From NCBI GenBank assembly GCA_914767715.1, contig OU612071.1:19218948-19282947 (forward strand): a DNA stretch of 64,000 nt, written 5' to 3'. Made by a program: the position numbers and the translations under genes. This document shows, piece by piece, positions 47,402 through 59,190 of the stretch (its first letter is position 1; each line of letters opens with the position of its first letter). The notes under the pieces were generated by a model, which saw nothing but the letters and a program-made list of their open reading frames with translations, had not been told where the DNA came from and did no database searches. The stretch is from Membranipora membranacea. Taxonomy: Eukaryota; Bryozoa; Gymnolaemata; Cheilostomatida; Membraniporidae.

Positions 47402-49236
47402 TATAAATTGAAGGGTGGGACTGGTAAAATAATGAAATTCCAGAACATGTACCATATTATATCTTGTCTCAAATCTCTGCCACATATGGCAACCAACTAT
47501 GATTATTCAGAAACTAATGAGGAACAAAAAGTCATTGATTTGGAAATTCTGTCACCAATCACTTCATACTTTTAGCGAGAGTATATAACCATTGCACCAC
47601 TATACAAACCTAGATCGGAATAGTATCTGCAGCCAGTATTGCCCATGCCATGCTGCCTACCAATTATTTCTGATTGATTAGTAACTGATCACATTTTCAT
47701 GTATCAATCATAGATACAAATAATACAATATAGATTTGACATTGCATTTCAAGCACTAAGCATGATGTCCTTATACCTACATTGTTTTTACGCCACCTGT
47801 AATGTCAGAATGCTACACTGTAGAGAGATCACCTGATTGGCTATAAAGGTAGTTTATTGAGAAGCCTTGTGATCTAGATTGCCTGCGTTCCTAGTCCAGA
47901 GGCTAATGCAGCTATCATATTTTATTATTGTATAGACAAGAGCATGCAAGACCGATCCACCTCCCTATTGTATATCCATATGATATCAATCCAGCAAAAC
48001 TGTCACAATCATATCAGTTCATATCTTTGAAAAATTTCTCAATTTAGACTATGAATGAAGATGAATTTATTTCAATTTGTAATTGTGTTCCCTTTTCAAA
48101 GAAAATTTTGTGCTAGTCAACACAGGAAACAATAAGAATATTTGTTATCACAAATACTTGTCTTTTTCTAAAAATAGGACAACTTGTAGTAATGATTTTT
48201 ACCTTTATCATACCTCTTGTTTTGGTGAAATGGATGGACCTAATGCTGAAGTTAGCTTAGGGAAAGGAAGCCAGAGTAACCTTTCAACAAATCAAAAGAT
48301 GATTTAAATGGATCAAAATATCAAAATGTAGCCATAAACCAATGGCGAGCTTTGGGAGTAATCCCTGTTGTGCTATCTTGTTACTGTAGAACTTGATCAT
48401 GATTATGGGCTATTATACTCAAAATCAACTTACCCAAATTATGCCCAAAACTACCAGGACGAATCTAAAAGGTGAGAAAATCATTTTAGAAAAGTCATTT
48501 TTAGACTAAGCACACTAACACAAGCATTTGTTATGCGTTAGTTTTAAACTCATGATATATGTTATCCCCTATTTCATGGAAGGCAAAAGCATGTCCGAGT
48601 TTGACTCAAAAAGTCTCATTATATTTTAAACACTACCCCACTGGGCTCAGTCATTGTGTATAACTAAATCATAAAGTCACCATCGGACAAAACATTATGC
48701 AATTTATTCCAAGTACAGAACATGGTTGATCGAAAAGCTTTAGGTACAAAAAATTGTTTGGCAATTTATTTGCATGTCAATTATGGTACTCGGCCATGAT
48801 CACAACAGATTTATGTAATCAAGATTTGAAACAAGATGGTGCATGAGATCACAACTGCAGATAACCACTCTGGTAACTTACAGAGCTTAGGGGCACTAGA
48901 TGTAAAATCAGCCATCTTAAAGCATCATGGCTGTGTTTTGTGATGGCTTGGCTAATGTTCGCTTAATTTTGTGACATACTAACGTTAAAATTTAAGCGAA
49001 AGCTGTTCAGGCATCATCCCCTATTACCAGATGTTGATAAATATCAGGGGCAGTTTACCTAATATTGAGAGACAACTGCTAATTCATGACTCTATGCAGA
49101 CATTGTTTATTCACAAATAGACAGCACAATAAAAACCGTGATTTCTGGAGAAAAAAAACTTTGTCACTGAAAAATTTATTAATAACATTTTTGTCAAATT
49201 AACAGCAGTTTCCTTCAGAAATAGAATTATACACAT
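47402..49236. other. Intergenic part of duplicated unit B
   Basis: Collinear with 34918-36030 and 39235-39720. No gene recognised; the open frame 48083-48307 has no domain. Confidence 0.5.
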
Positions 49237-49340
49237 TGAGTCACTGAGTCACTGAGTCACTGAGTCACTGAGTCACTGAGTCACTGAGTCACTGAGTCAC
49301 TGAGTCACTGAGTCACTGAGTCACTGAGTCACTGAGTCAC
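49237..49340. repeat. Minisatellite: 13 perfect copies of TGAGTCAC
   Basis: An uninterrupted 104-bp array of an 8-bp unit. Every unit contains TGAGTCA, the consensus site for AP-1 (bZIP Fos/Jun) factors. The array starts 18 nt beyond the candidate poly(A) hexamer of QSOX (minus strand). The segmental duplicate at 39.7 kb contains a single TGAG at the same place, so the array expanded or contracted after the duplication. Confidence 0.95.
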
Positions 49341-49357
49341 TTAACATGAGCTGTTAT

Positions 49358-49363
49358 TTTATT
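49358..49363 (-). promoter_or_regulatory. Candidate poly(A) signal of QSOX
   Basis: AATAAA on the minus strand, 79 nt after the stop codon. If used, cleavage would fall at or inside the TGAGTCAC array. Confidence 0.55.
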
Positions 49364-49441
49364 GCCATCACCACATGTCTACTGTCTACACATTGAGTTT
49401 CAATGTCATTTCAAGTCAGCATTTTGGATTGGTATTCTCGA

Positions 49442-52400
49442 TTAAGGTTTTGGTAGAAGATTTGTATAGGCTGATTGCAGAAATCCATACACCTGAAACA
49501 AATGAAACAGTCATGATATTTATTTTGTGTGTGCAAGAATAATCTGAGGTGATTGCTGCTAGATAAGTATTTGCCCCTCGCAGAGTAGACTGGCTGGTCT
49601 TTACTAAGGGATTTGTGATGCAATTTTTTTCGTCCAATTTTGATAAATAGTTTGCTCATTTTGGGTTTTGGTTGTCAGAAGGATACCCCTGAGGCATTCT
49701 CTCAAATCTCACATGACTTCTCAGCCTTGTATTTTTGACTCCACATAACTTACCCTATCCTCATCCCATATACCGTTGGGTGTTTTACAGTCAGGACAGG
49801 CTTTTACTGAGGGGAATTGTATCTTAGGGAACAGTGGATCCTCTGTTGTATCTCCTGCAAGTCTCTTATTGACCTGTCAAGAAACGATTTCAAGGCTGAA
49901 TGGAAAATGAATTATTCAGGAATATATATTTGATACCGCAATTCTTCCCTCATCTGGTTACGGCGTGCAGTATTTGAGAAGGCTTGTTCAGTTGCTCAAA
50001 CTTAGTACATTATCAACAACAGCAGGGGATAACATTCAACCATCAGCAACATGCAGCAATGGTTAATATTGGTATGCCACAATTGGTAACCGAGGGGTTT
50101 AGCAGTGACGCTAATTTTTGGAGCTTTTTTTCGCAGTGATAATGGGACAAAATCTGATATGCTGCCTACGAAATAGCAAATGTGTTTGCTCTGATAAGAG
50201 GGGATTCTGAAAAGTCTTTATGTATAAGATGATTAGTATGTGATTGATAATGAAATTTGTTTATAAGAGTTGTGCGTCCTGTGTGTTATGTTTGGAAAAT
50301 TATGGAAATCCCAAGTAAGTAGCCTACTGGTAAACAACATCTATGGAGGTATAGTCAGTTTATTAGGGAAAAGAAATAATAGAAGCTGTAGGCAATTATG
50401 ACCACGATTACCCCTATCTATCACATTGTGTCAAAACCAGCAATCTTAACCACCAAAACATGTAATCCCAGACACTAAGGATAATGTTAATTCATATTAG
50501 GAACCACTGTTGAGTTAGATAACTTAACTACACTGCATAATATATCAATATGGGCCCCTTAACAACAGCCTATGGCCACCATCGCCATCCCGAACGCTTT
50601 TAAGGGCTTGCTGTGATTGACACAGGTTAAACTGGTTCTACAGTACTTACCCTATTATGAGCGCTCCACAGCCAGATAACGGCAGCCTTATCGCTCTTGT
50701 CATTCATGGCATCAACCTCAACAGCCATCTTAGTAAAGTGTTCTCTACATTGCTGACAGGTGAAGAAGTTAGCTATGTAGCCTCTCATTGCATTCAGTGC
50801 AGTGTACGACGTTGTTTGCTTCTGACCAGCCACTGCTGGTGAAGCGGCTACAAGTAGAAAGATACTGATATATTGTTGCCACAAAATGATGCCTTGAAAA
50901 CAAATTAATTTTTCAATGGTAAATTGGTCTAGGTCACCATCATCATCTAAATTTAGAGTTCCAAATCAAAATGTGCCTGATCTTGCTAGATACTCAATAA
51001 TAGTAAAATCGACGTCCACAAAATACTCCCTAGCAAAACTTCTAAGGGGCAAAATTTTTCCCAAGCCGAAGATCTAGAGAGCAAAATATCTATGTTATAC
51101 TTGGTCAGTTTTTCCCGGAATGATGTTATTATACATCCTGGTATACTTTGTTACGATGACTTGTATTGGTTATAGAATTGGGAATAAAGGGAACATTGAT
51201 GGTCTGATTTTGGTTTGCATTCACTTTGTGTAACCTCATTTGGTTTTTTGATTTGAGATGGCTGAGCGGTTAGCATCATAGACAAAGACTATGAATCAGG
51301 AGATCTGAGTACATTTCTTGTCCTTGGCAGAAACGACTTATCAGCACAGTCGGCAAGAGCGCTCCAATATTCAGAACCATTCAAAGTGAGTAGACAACTT
51401 CATTCGAAGCAAAACTAGCAGACCATTATTAAGCTTACCTTGTACAGTGAGAGTGTGGAACAGTGACCACAGAGTACACGGGTAACCTCTGTACTGTGGC
51501 TGACTGCCGCGACAGCGAACCAAAACACCTCTGCTGCTCAGCTCTGCGGACATACCGCTATCCTAGGGATAAAATAAACTAATCAGTCTGAAATTTTTCA
51601 AGGGGAGGTATACACATGAGGGCGCTGGGGGCTGGAACAATCAACCTGCGGCACTAATCGCCTGGCAGTGACTAGCAAGCGCATTGCGCCATTGCACCAT
51701 CTCACCATTCCCAGTAAAGAATTGGTTGACAGCGCTAATTAGATAGCCAGCTATTCACTACTCGGAGTTGGGTTCTCTTATCCCACAGCAGATTCCAATC
51801 CTCCATTGCCACCCTATGAAACACAGCGTATATGTTAGGGGTATTGGCCTTACATAGCCCATCGCTGGAACCCCTCAATTTGAGTTTAGATGACATGATT
51901 TGATCCTATGATATTATCTCTCCATAGGAAAAGCACAGAATTTAATGGCATTTTCTCAATAAATCACTGCCTCTGCTGCTTCCAGGCAACCTGATTGGTC
52001 ATTCCAGTGGCAGCATTAACATTTACTTAGGGTTTAACAGAAAAACAATTATATTGTAAGACAATATATAGCACCAGAATATACTGAAATCACTCACATC
52101 TAATAGTCTTGTCCAGTCATCGTGGGTTATAGATCCTGAAATGAGCTGTATTCTCTCATTCAACCACTTCAATGATTGTGGAATAGAATTCTCAATCTTG
52201 GGGAATGTCTAAAAAATAATACACGGAACAGAATCATACTTGGAAAAATTTGTTTCGATTACCTTTCTTCTGTTGCAAATATTGCAAGACTGGTACATTC
52301 AATCTTGCCAGATCATCGCGGTACAGGACTTAAAAAAACCTTGGTGCCCTGCGTGTTTGCCTACCCCGTACACAGTTAATAGATCACCCTCTGACCTAAG

Positions 52401-55400
52401 AGCAAAGGTATAGAGTACAGTTTGAGTACCACGGGTCCCTGTACTTTGAGAGGAGATAACTCTCTCTGCATAAAAGACTCAGTTTTAGCCGCCTCAGTGT
52501 TATTTTCAATTACGCTATATAGACTTATTGTCTCAAATGTCTGAGTTATATTGTTACTCACCAGTGATAACATACTGAGATAGTCTTTGAGAGCTTGAAG
52601 CTTTTCACCAGATATCATTAGGTGACCTCCGACTTCTGTTACTAGTGAGTACTTAAGAGCGTAGATCAGATCTTCGTAATATAATACTGATGAGCTACAA
52701 GAGAAGATATAGACAGGATTGAACTCAAGACGGCAGTGCAAGCAGGAAGTGAGATTGTTTCCAAGAATATAGTGGTGAAGATTAGACGATGATGAAGATG
52801 ATCTGCAACAAAGTTAAACCTTAACTCAAGAAAATCGCACAAGGACCTGAGATTAGTACAGGAAGAAAGTGAGATTGTATCCGGGAACGTAGTGGTGAAG
52901 GGTAGAGTGACTGTCTTGCAGTATAAGAAGGTGTGTATTTTTAAGACAATTAAGCTGGTGGTTTTCCTGCTTTCTGTCCCGTTTGAGAAAATTTTTTCCA
53001 CATGGTCATCTACCGTAATATATGCTAAATACTACAAGTAATCCCCACATGCAAATATTTCCAGCTGATTTTGACCATGCAATATATGTGTCCCATGATG
53101 CACTGTAAGTACCAAAGTTCCGAACCTCTTGCCGGATTCAGCTGAGAGCATCAACCAGCCTTGAGACCAGTTCAAGATCAAATATTTGGATTAGTAATAA
53201 ATATTTGAAATATCAGCTACTCATAAACATTGTGTTTAACAGCTGGCGGATTGATTGACTTACTTGTCTTTAGTAATAATTACGCTCTGATCATCGTTGA
53301 CTGTGGGTATCTTTGTAGTCATTTCAGGCTTGATTGTGGTAGAGATGTCATCCACATGTCTACAAATTAATGGTAACTCAGGTCACTCGGAAATATACGG
53401 GAGTGATCTAGGGTTAAAAAATAAAGGGCTAGCATATGAAAAGGCGAGTTAATTCTGTAGTTTGTGATAGTTTTGACTGGTGCAATTTCTTTTGGTTGCT
53501 ATGTCAAAATAAAATAATGTTGGGAAATTGGGGAACCCTTTTACACAAAGAGGGCGATTAAACAAATATCTTACTCACTTTGGTGTGGCGTCTGGATTAG
53601 CAGATCTAACCTTCTTCTCAGCGTAATCAGTAAGCATATTAGCGTCATTGTAAGTGACGTAAGGTATGTCAAGTCTTGAGGTAGCTGTGTCTTTTGTGTG
53701 GCTAGGAACATACTGCAAAATATAATTACATTGTCGGTGAACATTCGGTGAGTGAATACAGCATGGAAGTTAATATCAGACAATTGGACTACTTGCAAAT
53801 GTAATGTATCATTTCAAGCATTGGAAAGCATTGATCTCTGATGCAAAAAGGATAACTCACATGACATTTTACTTGCAATGACTTTCTTGTCTGACAACGT
53901 AAAACTTGTCTGACAACGTAAAACTTGTCTTTTCTTTTTTAGGGTCATCATAAGGAATCAAAGTCATTATTCTGCTGATTCAACCAATTTCAGTTCAATA
54001 AGTGGCTTCAGTTCAGTACAAAATTTAAATTTTGATGGTTTTTATCAATAATATTGTAATTTTCATAGTGTACAATAAGTCCCCATAGGTATTTACAAAT
54101 CTTTAGAGCTAATCACAATGGTAAATGTAAATTGAGATTTGTTTGATCAATATTTCCACATTGTTCCCAAATATTGAGAGGAAGGTATGACCAACTCACC
54201 ACAACCATAGGGAATCCAGTAATACGATGATCTCTGCATATAGGCCAGTTCCTATCTACGACACAGTTTACAGCAGCCACTCCGACATAGTCACCCCACA
54301 CTAAATAGGAAAACATCATTTTAGCAAGAAGACGTCTACAGTCTTTCAGACATATTGATACGAGGAACGAGGCTATCTTGCATATGGGCGAGATTATAGA
54401 TATTAGTATGAGCCGCTAAAATGCATGAGCAGTGATAAGATAACTACAAAATATAAGCCTCGAAGGCCAGGTTAAAAATGAGTCAAACTACAAAGTGTAA
54501 CACATTATTGCATTACTGGATTATTATTGGGACTGAGACGTGTCACATTGTTTAAAATAAGTCTTTTATAAGGTGCAAACAACTCTATGTTTGCAAAATG
54601 CATTATGCAGGGGAGATAATCACTAACTTTGAATGTTCACCACAACTCACAGTAAGTGAGAATTATACAAATTACTCTTTTTGTACCTTCAATGGTGTCT
54701 TATTCAGACTTTATAATTTAGAACACCTGTCAAAATTGGTTCCTTCAGCCAGATCTCAATGTATCTAATGGTACTTAATTCAGACACTGCTTAATTGGGA
54801 CAAATTTGTGTGGTCCCCTGATGTTTTAAGTGAATGAACTGCACTGTATGACCCCATTATAGCATACCTTTCAGGTTGTTTGCTGTTGCTTTGTATGTCG
54901 GAACATAATGAATGCAATGGCCGCACCATGATGAGTAAAACAGCACAAGCCATGATTTCTGGGAGTCTTGTACTGTCTGATAGAATGTTGTGTCTACCAG
55001 ATTAGTGACAGCGCCATTATCTGAAACATAAAAACAAGAAATTTAAGTGGAATGGCTAGATTTTTACAACAGAGAGGGTGGATTGATGCATTCCGGTGAT
55101 AGAATAGTTCATTGTCAAGCGGCCTTACAATTACAAAAAAATCTGTGCAGCTCAGTTTGCCACAGGGAACGCACTATTTTTGCTCTTATTATATAACCTG
55201 ATCTCATGGTTTTCAAAACAAAGAAACAGAGAAATAATCTCAGTGAAGTAGCCACATTTTTACAACAGAGAATGCTGATGAATTCGGGTGTTTCTATGTT
55301 CGTTTGACATTATGACGTTAAATTTACTTCCATTCGGTGTAGATTCAATTCGCCACAGGATATCAGCTATTCTAACTTACGAAATAATAAGCTGCTTGTA

Positions 55401-57474
55401 TGGTTTTTGATCAATGTTCGGAATTTTCCATGTGTGGAACTGACAAGGTCAAAGAAAATTCCTGTCTCCAACAGCATACTTATAAAGAATAAATGGATAT
55501 ATTTATATGTATGTAGTTCTAGTATAAGTCATGATCTTACCTGGATAGAGACTTGGTGGAGGTGTTGGTGCTACAGTCACACCTGTAAAATAAATAACTG
55601 ATGTGAAGGGAGGAGGTGAGATATATTAACCCAGTTGATGAGCTGATATCCAGCAGATGATGCCCCCTACCAACCAGTCCAAATTGGGCCAGCAGAGGCT
55701 AACGGCTATACAGAAATGGTAGTCAGGCAGCTAGTACTGACTGAGTCATGCCTAAAATCTCTACCGTAAAAATGTTACATCATTCAAACAACACATCTGT
55801 ACTAGGATAGCTGACTATATTATGTTTTGCTCTGTTAGGGGGTCTTCACAGAATGGTACACCACACTGTTTATGTCCGTGCCATTAGTTGCAGAAAGTTT
55901 ACAATTTCATGCAATTTACCTTTTGTGAACAACAGGCAAATTTAGTTTGGAAAGGTTCACGATGGTTCATACATGGAGCTTTGAATACTTTCATCTACAT
56001 GACTCAGCTTTAGCCTGGGCCGGCTGTTGGGGCAGGTGGGTTGGGTGGGTACCCCCTCCCCACCCACCTGCCCCGGACAGCCTGCCCAGGCTAACTAAGC
56101 TCAATAATGCCATTTGCATATCAGTCCCAGTTTGTGACATTAATACATTTATACAACAGTGGGAACTTCAGCATGGACACTCAGCATGAAATGATAAGGG
56201 ATCAAAGCTTTATGATACCTTATACATCACTACAGATTAATGCCAGGATTGTGTTGATAGTTCATTCACACGTGTTTTAAATCAACCTATGAATCGGAAA
56301 TGCCCATACACAAGCACAGACAGTAAGCCCATCAAAATATTCTTTATTTCCGCCAAGATATGTCAAAGTACAGTCGATGAGCAACCAGCAATAACTATGT
56401 AACAACACAAACTTGGACTTTTCATCAGACCAGCATTGTTACACAGTTCAGTAAATCAGTAGCTAAACCCTCTTTCATTTCACTTCTATAGACCTTTGAG
56501 TTGGAAATGTCCATACAGTAAATGAGCAGACAGTAAGCCCATCAAAATATATGCCAAGCATAAAATTTCAATGTACAGTCTTTGGGCAACCAGCATTATA
56601 ACCATATGACGACATCAATTTGGACTTTTCATCAAACCAGCATTGTTACACAGATCAGTAAATCAATAGATTGCAGACAAACAATTTCCAATCTGCAAAG
56701 CTAAACCCTCTTTTATTTCACTTGGAATTGGAAAGGTCAATGCAGTAAATGCACAGACAGTAAACAGACCATACTATTGTTATAGATGCCAAAGATATAT
56801 CAACATACAGTTGATGTGTACCAGTGGAAACTGTATGACAGCATGAACTTGGACTTTGTTTCTACCCAGCATTGTTACACATATTAGTAAAGTCAATAGA
56901 TTGCAGACAATTTGCAAAGCTAAACCTGCTTGCATTGCGCAACAGCCTTAAGGGAAACAATATACTGACAATAATAAGTTATTCATACCGTTGAGGTTGA
57001 CTTGGCGCGCCTGGATAGATTCACCTCTGAGCAGACCCTTAAATCAAGAAAAAAAGCCAGTGTAACCATAACAGTGCCAAAACTGCTCTGCAGTCTCTAC
57101 AAGTCTAAATTGGATTACTGCATTTCTGGAAGCAGGACAAGAAGATTCTAAGACTACTGAACAAAATTTTATGGATAATCCAAGTTTGTAATCGGGTCAA
57201 TAAAAAATTTCAAAATATAAAAACATAATGGTATCCCCATAAGTTGTTAATATCATGCTGATACTTTATATAGGCGTCCTGCCTATTCGTTAAACCCTTG
57301 AAAAATTGCATGGACGGGCATTATAGGGTTGCTTATTGCAGTCAAAATATAAATATCAAATACATTGTAATAATCGAAGAGGAATAAGGCACTCACCTCT
57401 GACAGAGTCTCACTTCTAGCTGAGCAGCCTGTTAAGACTAGCAAGAAAACAGCAAAGTATGCCTGTGAGCCCAT
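49442..57474 (-). CDS. Quiescin sulfhydryl oxidase, single-thioredoxin form (complete, 13 coding exons, 462 aa)
   Basis: Exons: 57474-57397, 57037-56989, 55582-55541, 55020-54868, 54300-54200, 53712-53579, 53359-53264, 52694-52562, 52208-52098, 51562-51439, 50847-50651, 49873-49754, 49492-49442. All phases match (1389 nt). QSOX oxidises protein thiols to disulfides with FAD, passing electrons to O2, in the secretory pathway or outside the cell. Seen: signal peptide (1-20); thioredoxin domain with WCGHC (88-92) and cis-Pro in TGFP (135-138); Thr/Pro-rich linker; helical region from about 219; Erv domain with YRGYPCTLWSLFHTLTVQA (from 323), CQQC (371-374), WLWSAHNRVN, and a third CPDC (432-435). 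There is no second thioredoxin domain and no C-terminal membrane anchor. The start at 57474 was chosen because an upstream in-frame ATG (57513) lies before a likely 5'-UTR splice acceptor. Confidence 0.93.
51257..51335 (+). repeat. tRNA-like fragment (Ser/Leu-type A box)
   Basis: GATGGCTGAGCGGTTAGCAT matches the A-box region of Ser/Leu tRNAs and is followed by an anticodon-arm-like segment. The B box (GATCTGAGTACATTTC) is badly degraded. It lies in a QSOX intron. A SINE relic or tRNA pseudogene is more likely than a functional tRNA. Confidence 0.45.
51600..51715 (-). repeat. SINE-like repeat, copy 4 (QSOX intron)
   Basis: Shares GGCTGGAACAATCAACCTG, CGCCTGGCAGTGACTAGCAAG and GCACCATCTCACCATTCCC with the other copies. 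Orientation matches that of the QSOX gene. Confidence 0.65.
52742..52910. repeat. Short direct duplication in a QSOX intron
   Basis: About 45 bp containing AAGTGAGATTGT and TAGTGGTGAAG is repeated with a period of 119 bp. The open frame that spans it on the minus strand has no domain and is not an exon. Confidence 0.6.
53888..53932. repeat. Short tandem duplication, about 20-bp unit
   Basis: The unit TTGTCTGACAACGTAAAAC occurs twice in succession in a QSOX intron. No function suggested. Confidence 0.8.
56011..56093. repeat. GC-rich fold-back element in QSOX intron 2
   Basis: Arms of about 32 nt (TAGCCTGGGCCGGCTGTTGG... and ...CAGCCTGCCCAGGCTA) are near-perfect reverse complements separated by about 18 nt, giving an 83-bp snap-back structure. 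Related half-elements with CCTGGGCAGGCTG or CAGCCTGGACAGGCTAA lie at about 46410 and 46738-46762, in intron 2 of lectin copy 5. It is probably a small palindromic mobile element. Confidence 0.8.
56290..56945. repeat. Three decayed tandem copies of a unit of about 220 bp
   Basis: Units start at about 56290, 56501 and 56726. Each carries GGAAATGxCCATxCA, CAGACAGTAA, ACTTGGACTTT, CAGCATTGTTACACA and GCTAAACC(C/T). They diverge by perhaps a quarter of their bases, so the triplication is old. The block lies wholly in QSOX intron 2. Confidence 0.75.
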
Positions 57475-57966
57475 GCTGGTTACTCCAGAGAATCCTGTTA
57501 CAAAAAATAGCATTGATACATTTTAGCTACAATCAAAAATGTTGAAATGATCGAGACAGAATCAGGTTTTTTGTATAATCGGAAGGTACTTTTTAGTATC
57601 TTATCTATCACACTTTTTTATCTCAATTTCGTAAGAAAATACGGTGAAACTGGGTCACAGACTGTTGATGAAAATGGAGTAATATTTTAAATCAGGCCTA
57701 AAACTCTAGAATGATACCGAAATCCCTAGTCTGCCACAACAAGCGAAGATAATCAGGTGGATCAACACAGGTTTGTAGCCATTTTGCTGATATGTACAAA
57801 TTGAGACCCTCTGACAAGATTCATTGATTTTCTCTGTGTAATGTTACTGCAAAACGCTATGACAAAAACAAAATTTTATACAACTTACCTCCCTCAGCAT
57901 CAACGAGAACTGTGTATTTAGTGTGACATCAGCTGAAAGTTATATATGTTTTGTAGTTATAATGCA
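57475..57966. promoter_or_regulatory. 5' flank of QSOX with a probable non-coding first exon
   Basis: On the minus strand an acceptor (TTTTTTGTAACAG at about 57507-57495) lies just upstream of the chosen ATG. A consensus donor, GAGGTAAGTT, is present near 57887-57896. Together these suggest a 5'-UTR exon ending near 57892. The transcription start is not identified. Confidence 0.45.
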
Positions 57967-58220
57967 GGCCCGTAGTACTAGGGCCCTGCCTCCCCTAAAA
58001 ATGCTAAATAGAGTGGCCTAAAATGCTATAAATGAATATTCCATGTCAGAATCAGCTTGTTTGGGACTTCCATTTGCTATATATATATGATTAAAATGCT
58101 TTGGAGACTGGAGATTAACCCCAGACTCCACAGGATGAGCTAACAATAACTATCCTGGTGTTACTTCATACCCTCAATGATTTCTGCCTCCCCTACCATT
58201 TTACCTAAGCTACGACCCTG
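57967..58220 (+). mobile_element. MITE-like element, copy D
   Basis: Left end GGCCCGTAGTACTAGGGCCC, right end GCCTCCCCTACCATTTTACC then CTACGACCCTG. Internally TTCCATTTGCTAT and TTTCTGCCTCCCC are conserved with copies C and E. About 254 bp, non-coding. Confidence 0.8.
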
Positions 58221-58980
58221 TAATGCTTATCAGTGATGGGAATCTAAATGTGCACACGGGTGTGACCTCATACTCTTAGCGCATATATATATCAATCACC
58301 TAATCAATCACGTTTGTGCGCACGCATTAGGAGTTCATTAGAAGTCATGGACATGTTGCATATCAATTGATGATGGTACAGTAGATCAAATTTGCCTGCC
58401 TAACAGGAGTTTCTCCCTCCCTACAAAAAGACACATCTGGATTTGTATCAAATAGATGCGATGAGCTCCCAATGCAGGAGAAATCAATTTGACTTGTCTA
58501 ATAGATTCCCATTCCCATGTAATTTGGTGAACCCGTCAGTGTGTGGACCCGTCAGTGTGCTGTACAATATTGCTCACAATTCAAACCAAAATATTGACCA
58601 CAAATTATTTGGATATCAACCTTTATCGACATTGGGAGTAATCAAGGCTGGTTTCAAAATCAACCAATCCGCTATTGATAATCATCGGATAAATCGTGCA
58701 ATTCTAGGTGCAATGCATCACCATGAGGCTGTTTTAATTTGTGTTTTAATGTCAATCACATGATATGAAATTTCTAATCATAGGGCAAAATTTGGAAAAT
58801 ACAGTTTCATACAATCATATGGAGAATTGAGAGATGGCAAGCCTCCTATGTTGAAAGTAATGGTGCTGAATAGAAAAAAAGCCAGTCTGAACCATTTGTT
58901 GTTTTCAATAAATTTTTTGGATGCATGCCAGTTTTTAACGCTCCTTTCTGTCGACCGCATTGTTAATAAATAATATGATA
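58221..58980. other. Intergenic; nothing recognised
   Basis: The open frame 58443-58763 (106 aa) has no domain and no splice context. An ATATATAT tract lies at about 58284. Confidence 0.4.
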
Positions 58981-58984
58981 AGCT

Positions 58985-59190
58985 TAGAAGAGATATACAC
59001 CCGACGGTGCTGGGGACTGGAACAATCAACGTTGAAAGCTCTCCCAGTCGGGCTCGAACCTATGACTCCTGCAGCACCAGTCGCCTGGCATCCAATAGCA
59101 AGCACTCAAACCAAATGAGTTATTTTGCCATATCGCCATGTCCCCACCTCGCCATGTCACCACCTCGTCACCCCGCCCCTTGCGGCCTCG
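58985..59190 (-). repeat. SINE-like repeat, copy 5 (best preserved)
   Basis: On the minus strand GGTTCGAGCCC (59060-59050) is a perfect pol III B box. It is preceded by tRNA-like GGCGACTGGTGCTGCAGGAG and followed by the family's CAACGTTGATTGTTCCAGTC. Four other copies in this window lack an intact B box, so this is the youngest or least eroded one. Confidence 0.75.

Noticed and set aside
49237-49340. TGAGTCAC array considered as a CRISPR array or telomeric repeat
   Set aside because: No spacers, eukaryotic context, and the unit does not match known telomere repeats.
51257-51335. Possible functional tRNA-Ser or tRNA-Leu
   Set aside because: The A box is good but the B box and T arm are degraded and no paired acceptor stem was found, so it is listed only as a tRNA-like relic.
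52666-53001. 111-codon minus-strand frame inside QSOX, checked as a possible second thioredoxin exon
   Set aside because: No thioredoxin features. It runs over a 119-bp direct duplication and is not flanked by fitting splice sites. The QSOX frame joins correctly without it.
57475-57513. Upstream in-frame ATG of QSOX at 57513
   Set aside because: A polypyrimidine tract and acceptor (TTTTTTGTAACAG) lie between it and the downstream ATG, so it is probably intronic. The signal peptide starts better at 57474.
58443-58763. 106-codon plus-strand frame
   Set aside because: No recognisable domain, no splice signals, repeat-rich surroundings.
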